This document shows, piece by piece, positions 1-8,120 of a stretch of DNA of 64,000 nt. How positions within the stretch are numbered: the stretch's first letter is position 1; each line of letters opens with the position of its first letter. The position numbers and the translations under genes are program-made. The notes beneath the pieces were generated by a model that did no database searches, was not told where the DNA came from, and saw only the letters and a program-made list of their open reading frames with translations. The stretch is from Shinella curvata (GTDB taxonomy: Bacteria > Pseudomonadota > Alphaproteobacteria > Rhizobiales > Rhizobiaceae): NCBI RefSeq assembly GCF_022899935.1, contig NZ_JALJCJ010000001.1:1195696-1259695 (forward strand), in the 5' to 3' direction.

Positions 1-254
1 TGCTCACCAATCCGCGCATCCTCATTCTGGATGAGCCGACCCGCGGCATCGATGTCGGCGCCAAGGCGGAAATCCACCGCTTCGTCACCGAACTCGCCCG
101 CGACGGCGTCGCCGTCATCATGATCTCGTCGGAAATGCCGGAGGTTCTGGGCATGAGCGACCGCGTCATGGTCATGCACGAGGGCCGCGTCACCGGCATT
201 CTCGACCGGGCGGAGGCAACGCAGGTCAAGGTGATGGAACTGGCTGCCCAGTGA
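1..254 (+). CDS. Sugar ABC transporter ATP-binding protein, C-terminal end (partial)
   Basis: Only the last 83 codons are in the window; the gene starts before base 1. The visible part is the end of the second ATPase half of a two-domain RbsA/MglA-type protein: a Walker B segment with ILILDEPT, a D-loop with RGIDVGAK, and an [14 protein letters not shown] stretch typical of sugar importers of the ribose/inositol group. It would power uptake of a sugar or polyol from the cytoplasmic face. It lies 63 bp before a matching permease and upstream of inositol dehydrogenase, which suggests a myo-inositol transporter of the IatA kind. The substrate is inferred from context only. Confidence 0.85.
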   Translation, partial: LTNPRILILDEPTRGIDVGAKAEIHRFVTELARDGVAVIMISSEMPEVLGMSDRVMVMHEGRVTGILDRAEATQVKVMELAAQ

Positions 255-317
255 GATGAACCCAGAGATGGGTCCAACAGGATTTAAGGCCGCCGGGCGG
301 CCGCAAGGGAGGTAATC

Positions 318-1337
318 ATGAGCACGAATTCCGCCGCGCAGGCCCAGGCCGCTGCGCAGAAATCTGCCCGCCGGCTCCCGCCGGAACTCAACATCTTTCT
401 CGTCCTCGTCGGCATTGCGCTGGTCTATGAAATCCTCGGCTGGATCTTCGTCGGCCAGAGCTTCCTGATGAACCCGCAGCGCCTGACGATCATCATCCTG
501 CAGGTTTCCGTCATCGGCATCATCGCCGTCGGCGTGACGCAGGTCATCATCACCGGCGGCATCGACCTCTCGTCCGGCTCGGTCGTCGGCATGACGGCGA
601 TGTTCACCGCCTCGCTGGCGCAAGCCTCCACCTGGCCGCGCGCGCTCTATCCGTCGCTCACCGACATGCCGGTCATCGTGCCCGTGGCACTCGGCATCGG
701 CGTCGGTCTGCTTGCTGGCTATATCAACGGTCAGCTCATCGCCAAGACGAAGATCCCGCCCTTCATCGCCACGCTCGGCATGATGGTCTCGGCGCGCGGT
801 ATCTCCAAGTGGTACACGAAGGGCCAGCCAGTCTCGGGCCTGACGGAACAGTTCAACTTCATCGGCACCGGCATCTGGCCCGTTGTCATCTTCCTCGTCG
901 TCGCTGTGATCTTCCACATCGCGCTGCGCTACACCCGCTACGGCAAGTTCACCTATGCGATCGGCGCCAATGTGCAGGCCGCCCGCGTCTCCGGCATCAA
1001 TGTCGAAGCCCATCTTGTGAAGGTCTATGCCATTGCCGGTGCGCTCGCTGGCCTCGCCGGCGTCGTCACCGCCGCCCGCGCCCAGACCGCGCAGGCCGGC
1101 ATGGGCGTGATGTACGAACTCGATGCGATCGCCGCGACCGTCATCGGCGGCACCTCGCTTGCCGGCGGTGTCGGCCGCATCACCGGCACGGTCATCGGCA
1201 CCGTCATCCTCGGCGTCATGACCTCGGGCTTTACCTTCTTGCGCGTCGATGCTTTCTACCAGGAGATCGTCAAGGGCGTGATCATCGTGGCCGCCGTCGT
1301 CGTCGACGTCTACCGCCAGAAGAAGCGCAAGACGTAA
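318..1337 (+). CDS. Sugar (probably inositol) ABC transporter permease
   Basis: A 339-residue inner-membrane permease of the RbsC/XylH/IatP family. It has an Ala-rich cytoplasmic N-terminus of about 25 residues and then 8-10 hydrophobic segments. The family signature ITGGIDLSSGSVVGM lies near residues 77-91, and the [15 protein letters not shown] loop, which contacts the ATPase, lies near the end. The start has a strong Shine-Dalgarno (GGGAGG) just upstream. It forms the channel for the ATPase encoded before it. With iolG directly downstream, myo-inositol is the best guess for the substrate, but ribose or another monosaccharide cannot be excluded from sequence alone. Confidence 0.85.
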   Translation: MSTNSAAQAQAAAQKSARRLPPELNIFLVLVGIALVYEILGWIFVGQSFLMNPQRLTIIILQVSVIGIIAVGVTQVIITGGIDLSSGSVVGMTAMFTASLAQASTWPRALYPSLTDMPVIVPVALGIGVGLLAGYINGQLIAKTKIPPFIATLGMMVSARGISKWYTKGQPVSGLTEQFNFIGTGIWPVVIFLVVAVIFHIALRYTRYGKFTYAIGANVQAARVSGINVEAHLVKVYAIAGALAGLAGVVTAARAQTAQAGMGVMYELDAIAATVIGGTSLAGGVGRITGTVIGTVILGVMTSGFTFLRVDAFYQEIVKGVIIVAAVVVDVYRQKKRKT

Positions 1338-1368
1338 CCAAACCCTCGCGGTTCGCCGCGGCGCTTTT

Positions 1369-1391
1369 GCGGGGCGAGCGTATCGCCCCGC
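1369..1391 (+). other. GC-rich hairpin between permease and iolG
   Basis: Perfect 9-bp arms (GCGGGGCGA / TCGCCCCGC) around a 5-nt loop. There is no T-run after it, so it is more likely an mRNA-stabilising or attenuating stem than a full terminator. It could lower iolG expression or protect the transporter message. Confidence 0.5.
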
Positions 1392-1441
1392 CCCTCCTCC
1401 CGCATGGTCCCCAAGCATGCGGCTTATTTGAGAGAATGAAG

Positions 1442-2434
1442 ATGACTGTGAGATTTGGTCTTCTCGGCGCCGGCCGCATCGGCAAGGTCCACGCCAAGGC
1501 CGTTACCGGCAATCCCGACGCCGTGCTCGTCGCCGTCGCCGACGCCTTCCCCGCCGCCGCCGATGCCATCGCCAAGCAGTATGGCTGCGACGTCCGCACC
1601 ATCGAGGCGATCGAAGCCGCCAGGGATATCGACGCCGTCGTGATCTGCACGCCGACCGACACCCATGCCGACCTTATCGAGCGTTTTTCCCGCGCTGGAA
1701 AAGCCATCTTCTGCGAAAAGCCGATCGATCTCGATGTCGACCGCGTACGTGCGTGCATGAAGGTCGTCGAAGAGACCAAGGGCAAGCTGATGGTCGGCTT
1801 CAACCGCCGCTTCGACCCGCATTTCATGGCTGTGCGCAAGGCGATCGACGACGGCAAGATCGGCGACGTCGAGATGGTCACCATCACCTCGCGCGATCCC
1901 GGCGCCCCGCCGGTCGACTACATCAAGCGCTCGGGCGGCATCTTCCGCGACATGACGATCCATGACTTCGACATGGCCCGCTTCCTGCTCGGCGAAGAGG
2001 TCGTCTCGGTCTCCGCCACCGCCGCCGTTCTGGTCGATCCGGAAATCGGCAAGGCCGGCGACTATGACAGCGTCTCGGTCATCCTGCAAACCAAGTCCGG
2101 CAAGCAGGCCGTCATCTCCAATTCGCGCCGCGCCACCTACGGCTATGACCAGCGCATCGAGGTGCACGGCTCCAAGGGCGTCGTCTCGGCCGAGAACCAG
2201 CGCCCCGTCTCCATCGAGATCGCCAACGGTGACGGCTACACCCGCCCGCCGCTGCACGATTTCTTCATGACCCGCTACACCGAAGCCTACGCCAACGAGA
2301 TCGCCGCCTTCATCGCCGCGGTCGAAAAGGGCGCCACCATCACGCCATCAGGCGCCGACGGCCTCGCCGCCTTGGCGCTTGCCGACGCCGCCGTGAAATC
2401 CGTCGAAGAAAAGCGCCAGATCTCCGTCGCCTGA
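1442..2434 (+). CDS. iolG: Inositol 2-dehydrogenase (Gfo/Idh/MocA family)
   Basis: A 330-residue NAD-dependent dehydrogenase that oxidises myo-inositol to 2-keto-myo-inositol, the first step of inositol catabolism. The Rossmann motif GAGRIGKVH lies near residues 9-17, the EKP motif at 92-94 (catalytic Lys93), and Asp170/His174 match the Asp-x3-His pair known in Bacillus inositol dehydrogenase. The reading frame is open far upstream, but that part overlaps the permease. The ATG at 1442 has GAGAG about 7 bp ahead and gives the family length; an ATG at 1436 sits too close to it. It probably forms one unit with the transporter genes upstream. Confidence 0.88.
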   Translation: MTVRFGLLGAGRIGKVHAKAVTGNPDAVLVAVADAFPAAADAIAKQYGCDVRTIEAIEAARDIDAVVICTPTDTHADLIERFSRAGKAIFCEKPIDLDVDRVRACMKVVEETKGKLMVGFNRRFDPHFMAVRKAIDDGKIGDVEMVTITSRDPGAPPVDYIKRSGGIFRDMTIHDFDMARFLLGEEVVSVSATAAVLVDPEIGKAGDYDSVSVILQTKSGKQAVISNSRRATYGYDQRIEVHGSKGVVSAENQRPVSIEIANGDGYTRPPLHDFFMTRYTEAYANEIAAFIAAVEKGATITPSGADGLAALALADAAVKSVEEKRQISVA

Positions 2435-2458
2435 CGGATCAAAGCTCCCAAGGCAACT

Positions 2459-2489
2459 GGCCGGGCGACGATGTCGCCCGGTCTTTTTT
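2459..2489 (+). terminator. Rho-independent terminator after iolG
   Basis: Stem CCGGGCGAC (2461-2469) with GTCGCCCGG (2473-2481), 3-nt loop GAT, followed by a run of six T. It closes the inositol transcription unit and may also serve the convergent RTX gene. Confidence 0.85.
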
Positions 2490-2501
2490 GTCAAAATCGT
2501 T

Positions 2502-3434
2502 CTAGGCCAGGAAATCCAGCGCGGTCAGTTCCAGGTTGTTGGAAAGCTTGATCTGAAGATCAACAACGCCATCCCCATCAACGTCGCCCTGAATATACGT
2601 CCCTCCCTTTTTCGAGATGAACGAACGCAATTCACCCGGCGTATCGCTGAAGGCGGACGTCCCGATGAAGGTGAATGCCTGATCACCGGATAATTCGGCG
2701 TCCGCATCGATCTTCGCCAGGTCGATGATGTCGTCGGCGCGGTTGAACTGGATGATGGTGTCAAAAGCAGACACCGTGCTGTTGGACACACGGTCGAAGA
2801 TGAACGTGTCCTTTCCGGAGCCTCCCGACAGGATGTCTCGGCCGCCACCACCATAAAGGCGGTCGAGCCCCGCACCGCCATAAAGCTTGTCATCCCCCAG
2901 ACCGCCATGCAGAAAGTCATTGCCATCGCCGCCAAAGAGCTCATCCCTGCCGGCCCACCCCAGCAAGGAATCATTGCCGCCATTGCCGGAGAGTACGTCG
3001 TCTCCTCCATATGCTCTTACGACATCTCGTTTCTGCCCCCCTCCGAACGTGTCGTTCCCCGAGAAAATGACGGAAAAAAGAAGCGCGTCATCCATCGTTT
3101 CTTTGCTGACACCGGCATCAAAGACGGCTTTCGCCGAAACCCTGAAACCCGTCATGTCCTCAGTATTATAAATATTCCAATCCAGTAATTCCAAATCATA
3201 CGAGTGATATTCCGTAAAATATCCGCCAACAATCCGTCCTTTCGAGTCGTATTTCAAATCCACGCCGGAAAAAGAACTACGCCCTCCAGTTTCATCGTAG
3301 TAGGTTGCGAGGCCGTATTCGGTGCTCGTTCGTATTACGGTCGTGTATGGCCCATTGTTTGGCTCCTTGAAACCACCGAACCAGACATGCGGAGTCACGA
3401 TCCGAGCATTCCCATCCGCCAAATAGGTCACCAT
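2502..3434 (-). CDS. RTX calcium-binding repeat protein (310 aa)
   Basis: A 310-residue protein with no N-terminal signal peptide. Residues about 142-210 are glycine/aspartate nonapeptide repeats (pattern GGxGxDxLx), which bind calcium and fold after export through a type I secretion system. Residues after 215 form an M10-type C-terminal region ending in a hydrophobic DFLA tail, as expected for a C-terminal type I secretion signal. The final 60 residues closely resemble the end of the large RTX adhesin at 34882-38433 (shared DQAFTFIGT and GDxDGDG), so the two are probably exported by the same machinery. The first 130 residues match no domain I recognise. No transporter gene is adjacent. Confidence 0.75.
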   Translation of the reverse strand: MVTYLADGNARIVTPHVWFGGFKEPNNGPYTTVIRTSTEYGLATYYDETGGRSSFSGVDLKYDSKGRIVGGYFTEYHSYDLELLDWNIYNTEDMTGFRVSAKAVFDAGVSKETMDDALLFSVIFSGNDTFGGGQKRDVVRAYGGDDVLSGNGGNDSLLGWAGRDELFGGDGNDFLHGGLGDDKLYGGAGLDRLYGGGGRDILSGGSGKDTFIFDRVSNSTVSAFDTIIQFNRADDIIDLAKIDADAELSGDQAFTFIGTSAFSDTPGELRSFISKKGGTYIQGDVDGDGVVDLQIKLSNNLELTALDFLA

Positions 3435-3750
3435 ATCAGCCCCCTTTCATCTCCCCTTCAGCAGCCACAATGTCGCCGAAGCACTTACGGTCACGCTGGA
3501 TCGTATTCGCGGCATATGACGTAATTTTCACACTGATCCGGTGCGGAAATACCGACGACGGTGCCGATCACGTTTCATATCCATGGATGGCTCGCTTGCC
3601 CGCATTACCCAGCAATCCTCGACGCGTCAGGAGACTTTTCAAGGAGGTTGAAGTCGGGGCAGCAGCTGCAGCAGGCAGCACAGGCCCACCCCCGTCACAG
3701 GGCACAGCCAGACAGAGGTGGCATGATCATTTCAAAAATGCGTGCTTAAA
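3435..3750. other. Intergenic region left of the island boundary
   Basis: A 316-bp stretch between the RTX start and the left attachment repeat. Open frames here are short, lack Shine-Dalgarno sequences and run into the tRNA fragment. I see no RNA gene or repeat; it should hold the promoter of the RTX gene. Confidence 0.5.
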
Positions 3751-3795
3751 TGGCGCACCCGACAGGATTCGAACCTGTGACCTTTGGAATCGGAA
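3751..3795. repeat. Left attachment repeat (tRNA-Arg 3' fragment)
   Basis: Forty-five bases identical to 22612-22656. On the minus strand they read anticodon loop, 3' anticodon stem, variable loop, T-arm (GGTTCGAATCC) and acceptor strand ending in CCA. The sequence then diverges, so no functional tRNA can form here. This marks the distal end of the integrated element. Confidence 0.9.
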
Positions 3796-4046
3796 ATGGT
3801 TATCCATGGTTCTAAGCTATTGTTTTATATGATGTACGCTCGAAACTGGACTGGAACTGCGCTACCTTGCGCTCCTCTGCGGTCAAGAGGAAATTAGCTC
3901 AGTGGAGAAATTTTTAGCACGGCAAATCCGCGTCATCGGAATTGGTTGTCCATGGTTCTAAGCTTTTGTTTTCACCGAACTTAGATCAATACTGGACTAG
4001 GAATGCGCTACCTTGTGCGCCAGCACCGGATCGGAAACTAGCTCAG
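3789..4046. repeat. Degenerate tandem repeat, about 146-bp period, beside the left att
   Basis: Two diverged copies. Copy 1 contains ATCGGAAATGG (3789), CCATGGTTCTAAGC (about 3813) and CTGGACTGGAACTGCGCTAC (3846). Copy 2 contains the matching ATCGGAATTGG (3935), CCATGGTTCTAAGC and CTGGACTAGGAATGCGCTAC (3992). The tails GAAATTAGCTCAG (3890) and GAAACTAGCTCAG (4034) also match. A further, weaker GTGCTACCTT occurs at 4164-4173. The start of the unit overlaps the end of the 45-bp att repeat. These may be integrase arm-binding sites or the scar of an earlier related insertion. Confidence 0.6.
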
Positions 4047-4180
4047 CACCGGCGACTGAAAATGGCCTGAAAGCCGGTCGCGCGTTAGCTGTGATCGGAA
4101 CTGAAAGACAAGGCCTCGAAGTATTTGAAATATAATAGCCTGAATCAGCCGTGTGCTGCATCTGTGCTACCTTCGAGCGC

Positions 4181-5143
4181 TCAATTCGGTAGCCAATCGT
4201 ATTCGAGAGGGTAATAATCTCGCCGCGCCTTAATCATAGCTCCCCTTGGCCGACTCTCTGCCTGTTCCGGAACAATAAGTTCGCTTAAGGTCTGGTCGAT
4301 GAAGCGTCTGGAGCTTTCGTCGTCGTGCGCGGCCGCTAAGAATTCGGGTTTGATGTGTATGCGATACTCGTTGTCGAACCATAGCTGGTGTGCATCATAA
4401 GCAGCATGATGATTGTGACATAAGGGAACTCCGTTCCATACCTCATCTTCAGATCCTGGCGCGGAAACAGGGTAAATGTGTGCGCCCGCCAATAAGCCTA
4501 GCTTAAGGCCACACATCGCACACCTGTGGCCGTAGGCCTGCTTAACCTTTTTACTGAAAGCAGCGTCTCTTACGTATGAAGAAATGGTACGGCGAGCGCG
4601 CTCTCCGCTTTCAGCGTCGTTTTCTTCGATAACGCCCGCTGCTTTCGCTGCATCAGAAACCTGGGCGGTGGGAATTATAACGTGGTTATCCAGCATCTCC
4701 AGCAGGGCCGGAAGCAGCCGCGGTCGAAGCGCAAATATCTGTTCTCCCGTGTTCGAGGTGTATTGGCTCCACCCATTCTGACTAGCTTCCTGAACAATCC
4801 GATGATTGAACAAGATAGAAAATCTGGCCGTTCTCCCGACTCGTGACGTCCCGTCAACAACCACAAGTATTTGCTGCCCGGTTGTCTCATCGATGCCGAT
4901 CAGTAGGGGTTTGTGACCCTCAGGTTCTTCAACTGCCTGAGAATTTGCAGGATTTTGAAATCGCCATTCATAATCCTTGCGGTTATGCGAACTGGTTTTC
5001 GAGAGATGTGCCGCTACAGGCCGGTCACCTGTTGAAGTTGTCACGGTGAGCCGTGAGGGCCAGCCGTCGCCCAAATTTGTTATGGCGGCTACTTCATGGC
5101 CGACGGCGGCGGCCATGGTGCTAGCGAGGTCAGCTCTTGACAT
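4181..5143 (-). CDS. HNH endonuclease, probable restriction enzyme
   Basis: About 320 residues from the ATG at 5143; a TTG ten codons upstream is also possible, but neither has a good ribosome site. The C-terminal third is an HNH nuclease domain (about residues 208-250): CAMC zinc pair, GAHIYPVSAPGSEDE, then NGVPLCHNHHAAYD, with the expected His, Asn and His residues. The first 200 residues match nothing I can name and may supply DNA recognition. The gene starts about 36 bp after the cytosine methyltransferase stop on the same strand. By analogy with type II systems it should cleave the unmethylated target of that enzyme. Base composition is more AT-rich than the flanking chromosome. Confidence 0.78.
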   Translation of the reverse strand: MSRADLASTMAAAVGHEVAAITNLGDGWPSRLTVTTSTGDRPVAAHLSKTSSHNRKDYEWRFQNPANSQAVEEPEGHKPLLIGIDETTGQQILVVVDGTSRVGRTARFSILFNHRIVQEASQNGWSQYTSNTGEQIFALRPRLLPALLEMLDNHVIIPTAQVSDAAKAAGVIEENDAESGERARRTISSYVRDAAFSKKVKQAYGHRCAMCGLKLGLLAGAHIYPVSAPGSEDEVWNGVPLCHNHHAAYDAHQLWFDNEYRIHIKPEFLAAAHDDESSRRFIDQTLSELIVPEQAESRPRGAMIKARRDYYPLEYDWLPN

Positions 5144-5179
5144 GGAAACCCGATAAGTGATGCGGCTTGGCAAGCTGAT

Positions 5180-7120
5180 TTAGCTTGCGACAGCTACCTT
5201 ATCTTTGGTTGTCTGTGCGTCAATCAACTGCACGCGGCTTTCCACAAGAGCGCGTGGAGATAGCAACGGAAACGGATACGTGCACAAAGTGCGTTCGGCA
5301 CCTATGATCGCATGCGTTCTCGAGGTTCGAACATCGAAACGAACTTCTCGCAACTTTGAGACGCAATCGCGGAACTGCTGGGAATTCATTCCCACTGACG
5401 ACTGAAGTTGCTTGAGATTATGAAAATCTCCGCAATTTTCAGTCTTACTAAAGAAGTTCAGAAGCTCCAAGCTTTTGTTGTCAATCAACAAATTCCAGTC
5501 CGCGTTGATTGAAACTGTGTCTCCGCGGTTCGCATAGTGACCATAAATGTCAATCAGACTGAAAAAACGCGACCGTGCGATTAGTGCATCTTCTACTGCG
5601 GCCCAAACGTGAAACACGTCAACGAGAGATTCAACCTGGGCTGTCAGTCTGAGCGTGTCGTAATTGGGCAGATACTTCCTTAATCCGGAGATCTCCACGA
5701 TTGAGACCCTGTTCGTCTTCGCTGGCCCGCGAAATTCCATCTCGATATGCGGACCCAAATCGGAACATTCTATCGAATATGCTCGTTCGCCAGATATTTT
5801 CTGGTCTGCAGCGTGCTTTGTTCGATCAAAGAGGTTCTTGGGTGCTAACCTGTACGATTCCCTCTCTGCAACTGCAGATGGCTTATTGTGGGTGGCTGAA
5901 GCGGGATATTGCGTCGCGATCGCTTCCTTGGCAACTTCGGCGAAGCGAGCGCTTCGCAGGCGTTGCCTTTGACGAAAGGTGGATTTGAAGTTCGCCGGGC
6001 GAACTGCGAACGTTAAGTCCTGCGTGCTTTCAAGTAGCTGCTCCCTTACTGATACAGCAAGCGCATAGGCTAGGCGCGGAGGAACGGAATTGCCGATTTG
6101 TTCCAAGACCTTGGCGAAGCTTCCGACGATCTCGTAGTTATCGGGGAAGCTCTGCAATCTCTTTAATTCTGGCACGGTAAAGTGGCGGTTCTTCCAATGA
6201 AATGGCCCCGTGAACTTTCCCGGTTGTGCCTTGATCGTTCTACATGGCGCATTTCGTTCGACCTTATACAAAAGGTCATGAAATTTCGATCGCCATGCGA
6301 AAACCGGCGCGGGATGTCCCATCTCGGCGGTGAAATATGCGTAATTGAGACCCTCTGGAACAAATGGAAGTAGGTGCCCGTACAGGCCGCCGAGATTATC
6401 GTGATATGGTTCATTCTCTTGTTGGAGATCGGCAATCGCGGTTTCCACAGAAACGAGCGCCTTTCCATTTTTTGCATCTGGTCCATGGGTCGGGAGCGGG
6501 AAGGCGAACTTGCCCCGCTTGTGGCCAACTAGGATCAATCGCTCTCGGTGCTGTGGCACGCCATAGTCTGCAGCATCTATGACTTCCCAATTAAGTTCAT
6601 AGTCCCGTTGCGCAAAGGCTTCATGGATCTCTCGCCAAGCCGCTCCACCATTCGCTCCTGGCAGCCCATAAACATTCTCGAAAAGGAATACTTCAGGTTG
6701 CAGCTCGTCTAGAATTCGGCAATACGCTTTGAAGAGTTGCCCTCTATCATCATCAATACCGATAACCCCACCGGAACGCCTACCTGCGGCTGAAAACGTC
6801 TGGCACGGCGGTCCGCCGATGACGCATCTAATTCCCATGCCACGAAATTTCGTGGCGTCGAAGTCGCGGATATCCTGTCGGAAAACCTTCGTTGCCGCCC
6901 CATAGCTGTTGTGGCGGCCAACGTTTGCTTCAAGGGTGTCGCAGTATGAATTTTCAATTTCGACACATGCTCTGATATCGAACCCAGCTTGGAGAAAGCC
7001 TATGTCGAGACCGCCAGCGCCGGAAAACAAGCTCAGCGTAGGGATCAAGCCTGCTTGATTTAACCGGTCAGTTTTGGCTTCAGTACGGGGGGAAGGACCT
7101 TTTGGTGCCATATGTATCAT
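5180..7120 (-). CDS. DNA (cytosine-5-)-methyltransferase with a C-terminal extension
   Basis: A C5 cytosine methyltransferase. From the preferred ATG at 7120 (AAGGA just upstream) it has 646 residues. Motif I LFSGAGGLDIGF lies near residues 31-42, motif IV GGPPCQTFS follows with catalytic Cys106, then motif VI FENV, motif VIII QHRERLILVG, and motif X GNSVPPRLAYA around residue 370. The frame stays open to a TTG at 7231, but that leader is Arg-rich and unlike the family. The core ends near residue 385. The remaining 260 residues are an extension that I cannot assign, perhaps a regulatory or recognition domain. It lies between vsr and the HNH gene on one strand and is the modification half of a restriction-modification system. 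Confidence 0.88.
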   Translation of the reverse strand: MIHMAPKGPSPRTEAKTDRLNQAGLIPTLSLFSGAGGLDIGFLQAGFDIRACVEIENSYCDTLEANVGRHNSYGAATKVFRQDIRDFDATKFRGMGIRCVIGGPPCQTFSAAGRRSGGVIGIDDDRGQLFKAYCRILDELQPEVFLFENVYGLPGANGGAAWREIHEAFAQRDYELNWEVIDAADYGVPQHRERLILVGHKRGKFAFPLPTHGPDAKNGKALVSVETAIADLQQENEPYHDNLGGLYGHLLPFVPEGLNYAYFTAEMGHPAPVFAWRSKFHDLLYKVERNAPCRTIKAQPGKFTGPFHWKNRHFTVPELKRLQSFPDNYEIVGSFAKVLEQIGNSVPPRLAYALAVSVREQLLESTQDLTFAVRPANFKSTFRQRQRLRSARFAEVAKEAIATQYPASATHNKPSAVAERESYRLAPKNLFDRTKHAADQKISGERAYSIECSDLGPHIEMEFRGPAKTNRVSIVEISGLRKYLPNYDTLRLTAQVESLVDVFHVWAAVEDALIARSRFFSLIDIYGHYANRGDTVSINADWNLLIDNKSLELLNFFSKTENCGDFHNLKQLQSSVGMNSQQFRDCVSKLREVRFDVRTSRTHAIIGAERTLCTYPFPLLSPRALVESRVQLIDAQTTKDKVAVAS

Positions 7121-7312
7121 AATTCCTTGGTCAAGCACCCGAATCGGGCGCACCCGTAACCCGCTGAAAAAGAAGGACAAAAGCCGCCTCCTCAGTCGCG
7201 CTACCATGCACGGCCTATCGGAATTTCGCAAGTGAGGAGAAAATCATCACACAGATTTTGAATATGTGTTGCTAATTTGTTCCTATCGGTTCAGCCCTCA
7301 CAGGTGTTTGCA

Positions 7313-7723
7313 TCAGCTACCCAAGAATTCGCTAAGCAGCTTCGCGAGCCCCGAACCTCTTTTGATTTGGCACTCCCACAGCACTAAAATATCCCACCCC
7401 CTAGCCATGAGCAGTTCTTCGTTTTTCCGGTCTCTCTCTTTGGTTCTGGCCAGCTTGGGCTGCCAGTAGTCAATTCGAGACTTTGGAAGCTTTGAGAGAC
7501 GGCACCGTTCGTCATCATGGCTATGCCAGAAGCAACCGTTTACAAAAATCACTTTCCGGCGCCCGCGAAAGACCAAGTCCGGTTTCCCTGGCAGGTCTTT
7601 AGCGTGCAATCGGTACCGATAGCTCATCGAATGAACGAGCTTTCGGATCACCATCTCAGGTGCCGTATCCGTACTCCGGATGCGGGACATGATCCAGCTT
7701 CGATGGGTAGGGGGACCAATCAT
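7313..7723 (-). CDS. vsr: Very short patch repair endonuclease
   Basis: A 136-residue Vsr protein from the ATG at 7723. This gives 11 residues before the conserved IMSRIRSTDTAPE segment, as in E. coli Vsr; an upstream ATG at 7810 would add a 29-residue leader. Vsr nicks 5' of T in the T:G mismatches that arise by deamination of 5-methylcytosine. The active-site pattern is present: KDLPGKPDLVF with the metal-binding Asp, then VNGCFWHSHDDERC with His residues, then YWQPKLARTKERD and WECQIKRG. It is the first gene of the vsr-dcm-HNH set, and such genes typically accompany C5 methyltransferases. Confidence 0.9.
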   Translation of the reverse strand: MIGPPTHRSWIMSRIRSTDTAPEMVIRKLVHSMSYRYRLHAKDLPGKPDLVFRGRRKVIFVNGCFWHSHDDERCRLSKLPKSRIDYWQPKLARTKERDRKNEELLMARGWDILVLWECQIKRGSGLAKLLSEFLGS

Positions 7724-8120
7724 ATTCTTGGTTGTCACCTCGAATGGTATCGCAAGAAGAAGCGTCGCCACCAAACAGCCACGCGATTTGCTGTTGCGCA
7801 TTGCTCCCATTTTTACCTAGCAAAATGCACATATCCTGACGTTCTGGAAAGAGACGAAACAGATAGCCTTAATCTCGTAGGGCAACACTTCCTCAGCACA
7901 GGCTAAAGTGTCTCCGCTGATTCGCAGCACAGCCTTCAGTATAAAGACGCTGTTTTTGCAAACTTGGGACGAATCGAAGTCGCCCCTTGATCGGTGCGAA
8001 ATTTAATCGGCTGATCGCTGAACTGTCAGAACGTCGTCAAGCCGGCTTTCAAAATCAGTAGTTGCCTTTATGGGCACAACGCCACATTGTATTCGTGTGG
8101 AGATGCGGATTGGGGGAGTG
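7724..8120. other. Divergent intergenic region with repeat copy A
   Basis: About 400 bp between vsr (leftward) and the TIGR04141 gene (rightward). It should carry both promoters. It also contains the first copy (7833-7880) of an imperfect direct repeat whose partner lies just after the TIGR04141 gene. I see no RNA gene. Confidence 0.5.
7833..7880. repeat. Imperfect direct repeat, copy A (pairs with 9884-9930)
   Basis: Forty-eight bases aligning with 9884-9930: shared ATCCTGA, GTTC, GGAA, GAGAC, AGCCTT and a perfect ATCTCGTAG end. The two copies flank the TIGR04141 gene in the same orientation. Confidence 0.6.

Noticed and set aside
809..1441. A long open frame joining the permease region to iolG would give a 541-residue product.
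   Set aside because: The first 210 residues are Arg/His-rich low-complexity translation of the permease gene in another frame. The dehydrogenase starts at 1442 with a ribosome site and the family's length.
3470..3832. A 120-residue frame running into the tRNA fragment at the left att.
   Set aside because: No ribosome site, and its C-terminal sequence is the translation of the tRNA repeat, a common artefact.
3890..3905. AGCTCAG-like sequence near 3895 and 4040, considered as D-arm of another tRNA.
   Set aside because: No matching acceptor, anticodon and T-arm could be folded around it; it recurs as part of the 146-bp tandem repeat.
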